Shown: one piece after another, positions 62,528-64,000 of the stretch
How the letters are laid out: the number at the start of each line of letters is the position of its first letter
Numbering within the stretch: the stretch's first letter is position 1
NCBI RefSeq assembly: GCF_031846185.1
Contig: NZ_JAVRIF010000005.1
Coordinates: forward strand, 186,001 to 250,000
Length of the DNA stretch: 64,000 nt
Source of the DNA: Thalassotalea_H castellviae
GTDB taxonomy: Bacteria; Pseudomonadota; Gammaproteobacteria; Enterobacterales; Alteromonadaceae
Direction: 5' to 3'
Translations under genes and position numbers: made by a program
Notes under the pieces: generated by a model
The model's database searches: none
Told to the model about the DNA's origin: nothing
The model's input: only the letters and a program-made list of their open reading frames with translations

Positions 62528-64000
62528 TTATTCGTCTTTTGTGTGAAACTCCACCGTATGATCATCAACACCTAGCACACTAGCTTGCACAATATGCTCA
62601 TCATCAGTCAAGGTGATCAATCCAATACCACTGCCGTTATAAAGTGTATTGTCGACAGCATCATTTGGTTTTCTTACCCGTATTTTCATTCGTCTGCGCT
62701 TAGTAAACCAATTAAGCGGTGAATACGGTGCATACAAATAACGATTTAATGTATCCAACCAATTCAGCAACTTAGCAGGAAATTGATTTTTAATACCGCT
62801 ACAGGTAATTTGCACTATTTTTGACTTGCTGCGTTGAAAGCGATGCGTCACATCGTAAACAAAAGAGTAATGCACATCACCCGAGAGAATAATAAACTCA
62901 GGCGGTGTTTTTACATGACGAAAAATATTCAGCATGACATTAGCCGTACCGGCGTGTGCCATCCAGTTTTCGGCATCCACCATTAATGGTTGACCGAAGA
63001 AGGTGAATATTCGTTGGATCGTTTCTATCATTTTCACCCCATAAATGGGTGCAGGTGACACTAAAATAACTTTTGGTTCGTTAATCAGCTCTTGCTGTAA
63101 CTCTGACAACGCTTCCCAGTCCATTAAACCAGATGGCTTAGATGAACGACTTTCTGAACGCCAACGTTGTGTTCGAGTGTCAAGCACCACCACTTTTGGT
63201 GATGTTGCTAAACTGTAGTGCCACTGTTGCCAATCAAACAGTTTTTCAATTAAATCTACGTGCTGTTGAATGCCTTCGTCGGTAAAAAAATTATCGCATT
63301 GCTCATTTAACTCAGTGAACTTCTTTGGCGCATTGCCCCAGCCTTGACACAACCAATAACTGATTAAACTATTGCCAATGATACGTTTTGAAAATGGATG
63401 TCCATATGCTGCTTCTTCCCAACCGCGAGTTAAGTTCCAGTCGTCGGTGATGTCATGATCATCAAAAATCATATAACTTGGAATATGTGCTAATGCTCGT
63501 CTTACTTTCGATAAGCCTTCCACAAAACCTTCAATAATCATTTGTTCTTGTTGATATTGCTGTTGATATTCAACCGGTATTTTCGCCAGTGAAAAATCAA
63601 TCAATTGCCACAATTGAGGAGACCAAACCAACAGATACATGGCGATATTTTCAGAAAAAGTGACTAAATGATTTTTCGAGTTAACTGAAGTAAAAATAGG
63701 CTTTTTACTGGCTGCAAAAAATTTTTCATAAACCGCTTTATTGGCTTTAGTGTAGGGTAATAATTGGTCGCGTTGATAATAACAAAGTTCGCTGTTAAAT
63801 AATCCTTCACTCTCATTGACAACCGCTCCTTCCCAGCTTTCGTGATACAAGCCCAGTAGCTCAATTACTTGGTGAATTGCCACTAATGTTGGGCCAGCCA
63901 CATCATCCGCATAAATTTGATCACCCGACATCATTAACATGGCAGGACGTTCATCATCACCATTTAAACTGCTAGCAATGACATCATCAACTCGTTGTAA
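62528..64000 (-). CDS. PhoD-like metallophosphatase, cut by the window end
   Basis: The 3' part (about 490 codons) of a gene that continues past position 64000. Metallophosphoesterase motifs are present: MSGDQIYADD, DDHDITDDWN and LSGDVHYSF, with VVLDTRTQRW in the middle. This fits the alkaline phosphatase D (PhoD) group, calcium/iron-dependent phosphodiesterases. The frame stays open through the last 60 bases of the window, so the internal methionine near 63940 is not the true start. The signal region and substrate cannot be judged. Confidence 0.85.
   Translation of the reverse strand, partial: LQRVDDVIASSLNGDDERPAMLMMSGDQIYADDVAGPTLVAIHQVIELLGLYHESWEGAVVNESEGLFNSELCYYQRDQLLPYTKANKAVYEKFFAASKKPIFTSVNSKNHLVTFSENIAMYLLVWSPQLWQLIDFSLAKIPVEYQQQYQQEQMIIEGFVEGLSKVRRALAHIPSYMIFDDHDITDDWNLTRGWEEAAYGHPFSKRIIGNSLISYWLCQGWGNAPKKFTELNEQCDNFFTDEGIQQHVDLIEKLFDWQQWHYSLATSPKVVVLDTRTQRWRSESRSSKPSGLMDWEALSELQQELINEPKVILVSPAPIYGVKMIETIQRIFTFFGQPLMVDAENWMAHAGTANVMLNIFRHVKTPPEFIILSGDVHYSFVYDVTHRFQRSKSKIVQITCSGIKNQFPAKLLNWLDTLNRYLYAPYSPLNWFTKRRRMKIRVRKPNDAVDNTLYNGSGIGLITLTDDEHIVQASVLGVDDHTVEFHTKDE

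Noticed and set aside
63664..63940. Internal methionine near 63940 as the start of the phosphatase gene
   Set aside because: The frame stays open to the window end with conserved coding character, and the metal-binding motif lies immediately after this methionine, so the gene must start further upstream.
1..64000. tRNA, rRNA, insertion sequences, prophage, toxin-antitoxin or defence genes
   Set aside because: None was recognised: no transposase or integrase motifs, no terminal inverted repeats with target duplications, and no tRNA-like cloverleaf was noticed by eye. A dedicated search could still find a short RNA gene.

Overview
This window looks like chromosomal DNA of a marine gammaproteobacterium of the order Alteromonadales, most like Colwelliaceae (Colwellia/Thalassotalea type). 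The reasons are low-GC coding DNA, many TonB-dependent receptors and glycosidases, and core blocks in Shewanella/Colwellia-like order. The genus is an inference; no rRNA, tRNA, CRISPR array, insertion sequence or phage gene was found.

Layout. (1) 1-6.3 kb: a caa3-type cytochrome c oxidase cluster (coxB-coxA-ctaG-coxC, then a DUF2909 gene on the other strand, SURF1 and a cut-off small membrane protein). CoxB carries two C-terminal haem c domains. (2) 6.7-9.4 kb: lexA under two LexA boxes that form one large near-palindrome, then a FemAB/GNAT-like protein and a DUF938 methyltransferase. (3) 9.4-22.7 kb: a ketone-body or 3-hydroxybutyrate block. A minus-strand operon (GntP permease, exported MetX-like hydrolase, 3-hydroxybutyrate dehydrogenase, CoA-transferase A and B) diverges from a TonB-dependent receptor. 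The receptor is followed by a LuxR-type response regulator, a broken periplasmic binding-protein gene, a CrbS-like hybrid kinase with an SLC5 transporter domain, and an intact binding-protein gene. (4) 22.8-35.1 kb: mostly housekeeping genes: NYN protein, plsB, ubiA-ubiC, a FliL-like protein, glpG-glpE, kbl-tdh with a divergent Lrp/AsnC regulator, waaA and a GrpB-family gene. (5) 35.1-52.2 kb: a complete starch/maltodextrin utilisation region. It holds a cytoplasmic GH13 glucosidase, secreted alpha-amylase, flavin-dependent halogenase homologue, TonB-dependent receptor, pullulanase lipoprotein, GH97 glucosidase, SLC45-like sugar transporter and LacI regulator. Seven near-identical operators of the form TGMATACGTATKCA, plus one degenerate copy, tie the promoters together. 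(6) 52.3-64 kb: LPS core genes (GT9 transferase, kdkA), a TetR regulator, coaD, mutM and several poorly characterised genes (DUF6491 lipoprotein, ATP-grasp enzyme, DUF885, DUF547, SRAP, and a PhoD-like phosphatase cut by the window end).

How they work together. The starch region reads as a full path: the amylase and pullulanase cut polysaccharide, the receptor imports maltodextrins through the outer membrane, GH97 trims them in the periplasm, the MFS carrier takes sugars inside, the GH13 enzyme finishes the job, and LacI senses the product. The 3-hydroxybutyrate block has a parallel architecture (receptor, exported hydrolase, permease, dehydrogenase, CoA-transferase) with a dedicated SLC5-type two-component system. 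Its use for hydroxybutyrate oligomers is a hypothesis. It sits between lexA and plsB, which are close neighbours in E. coli, so it may be a lineage-specific insertion.
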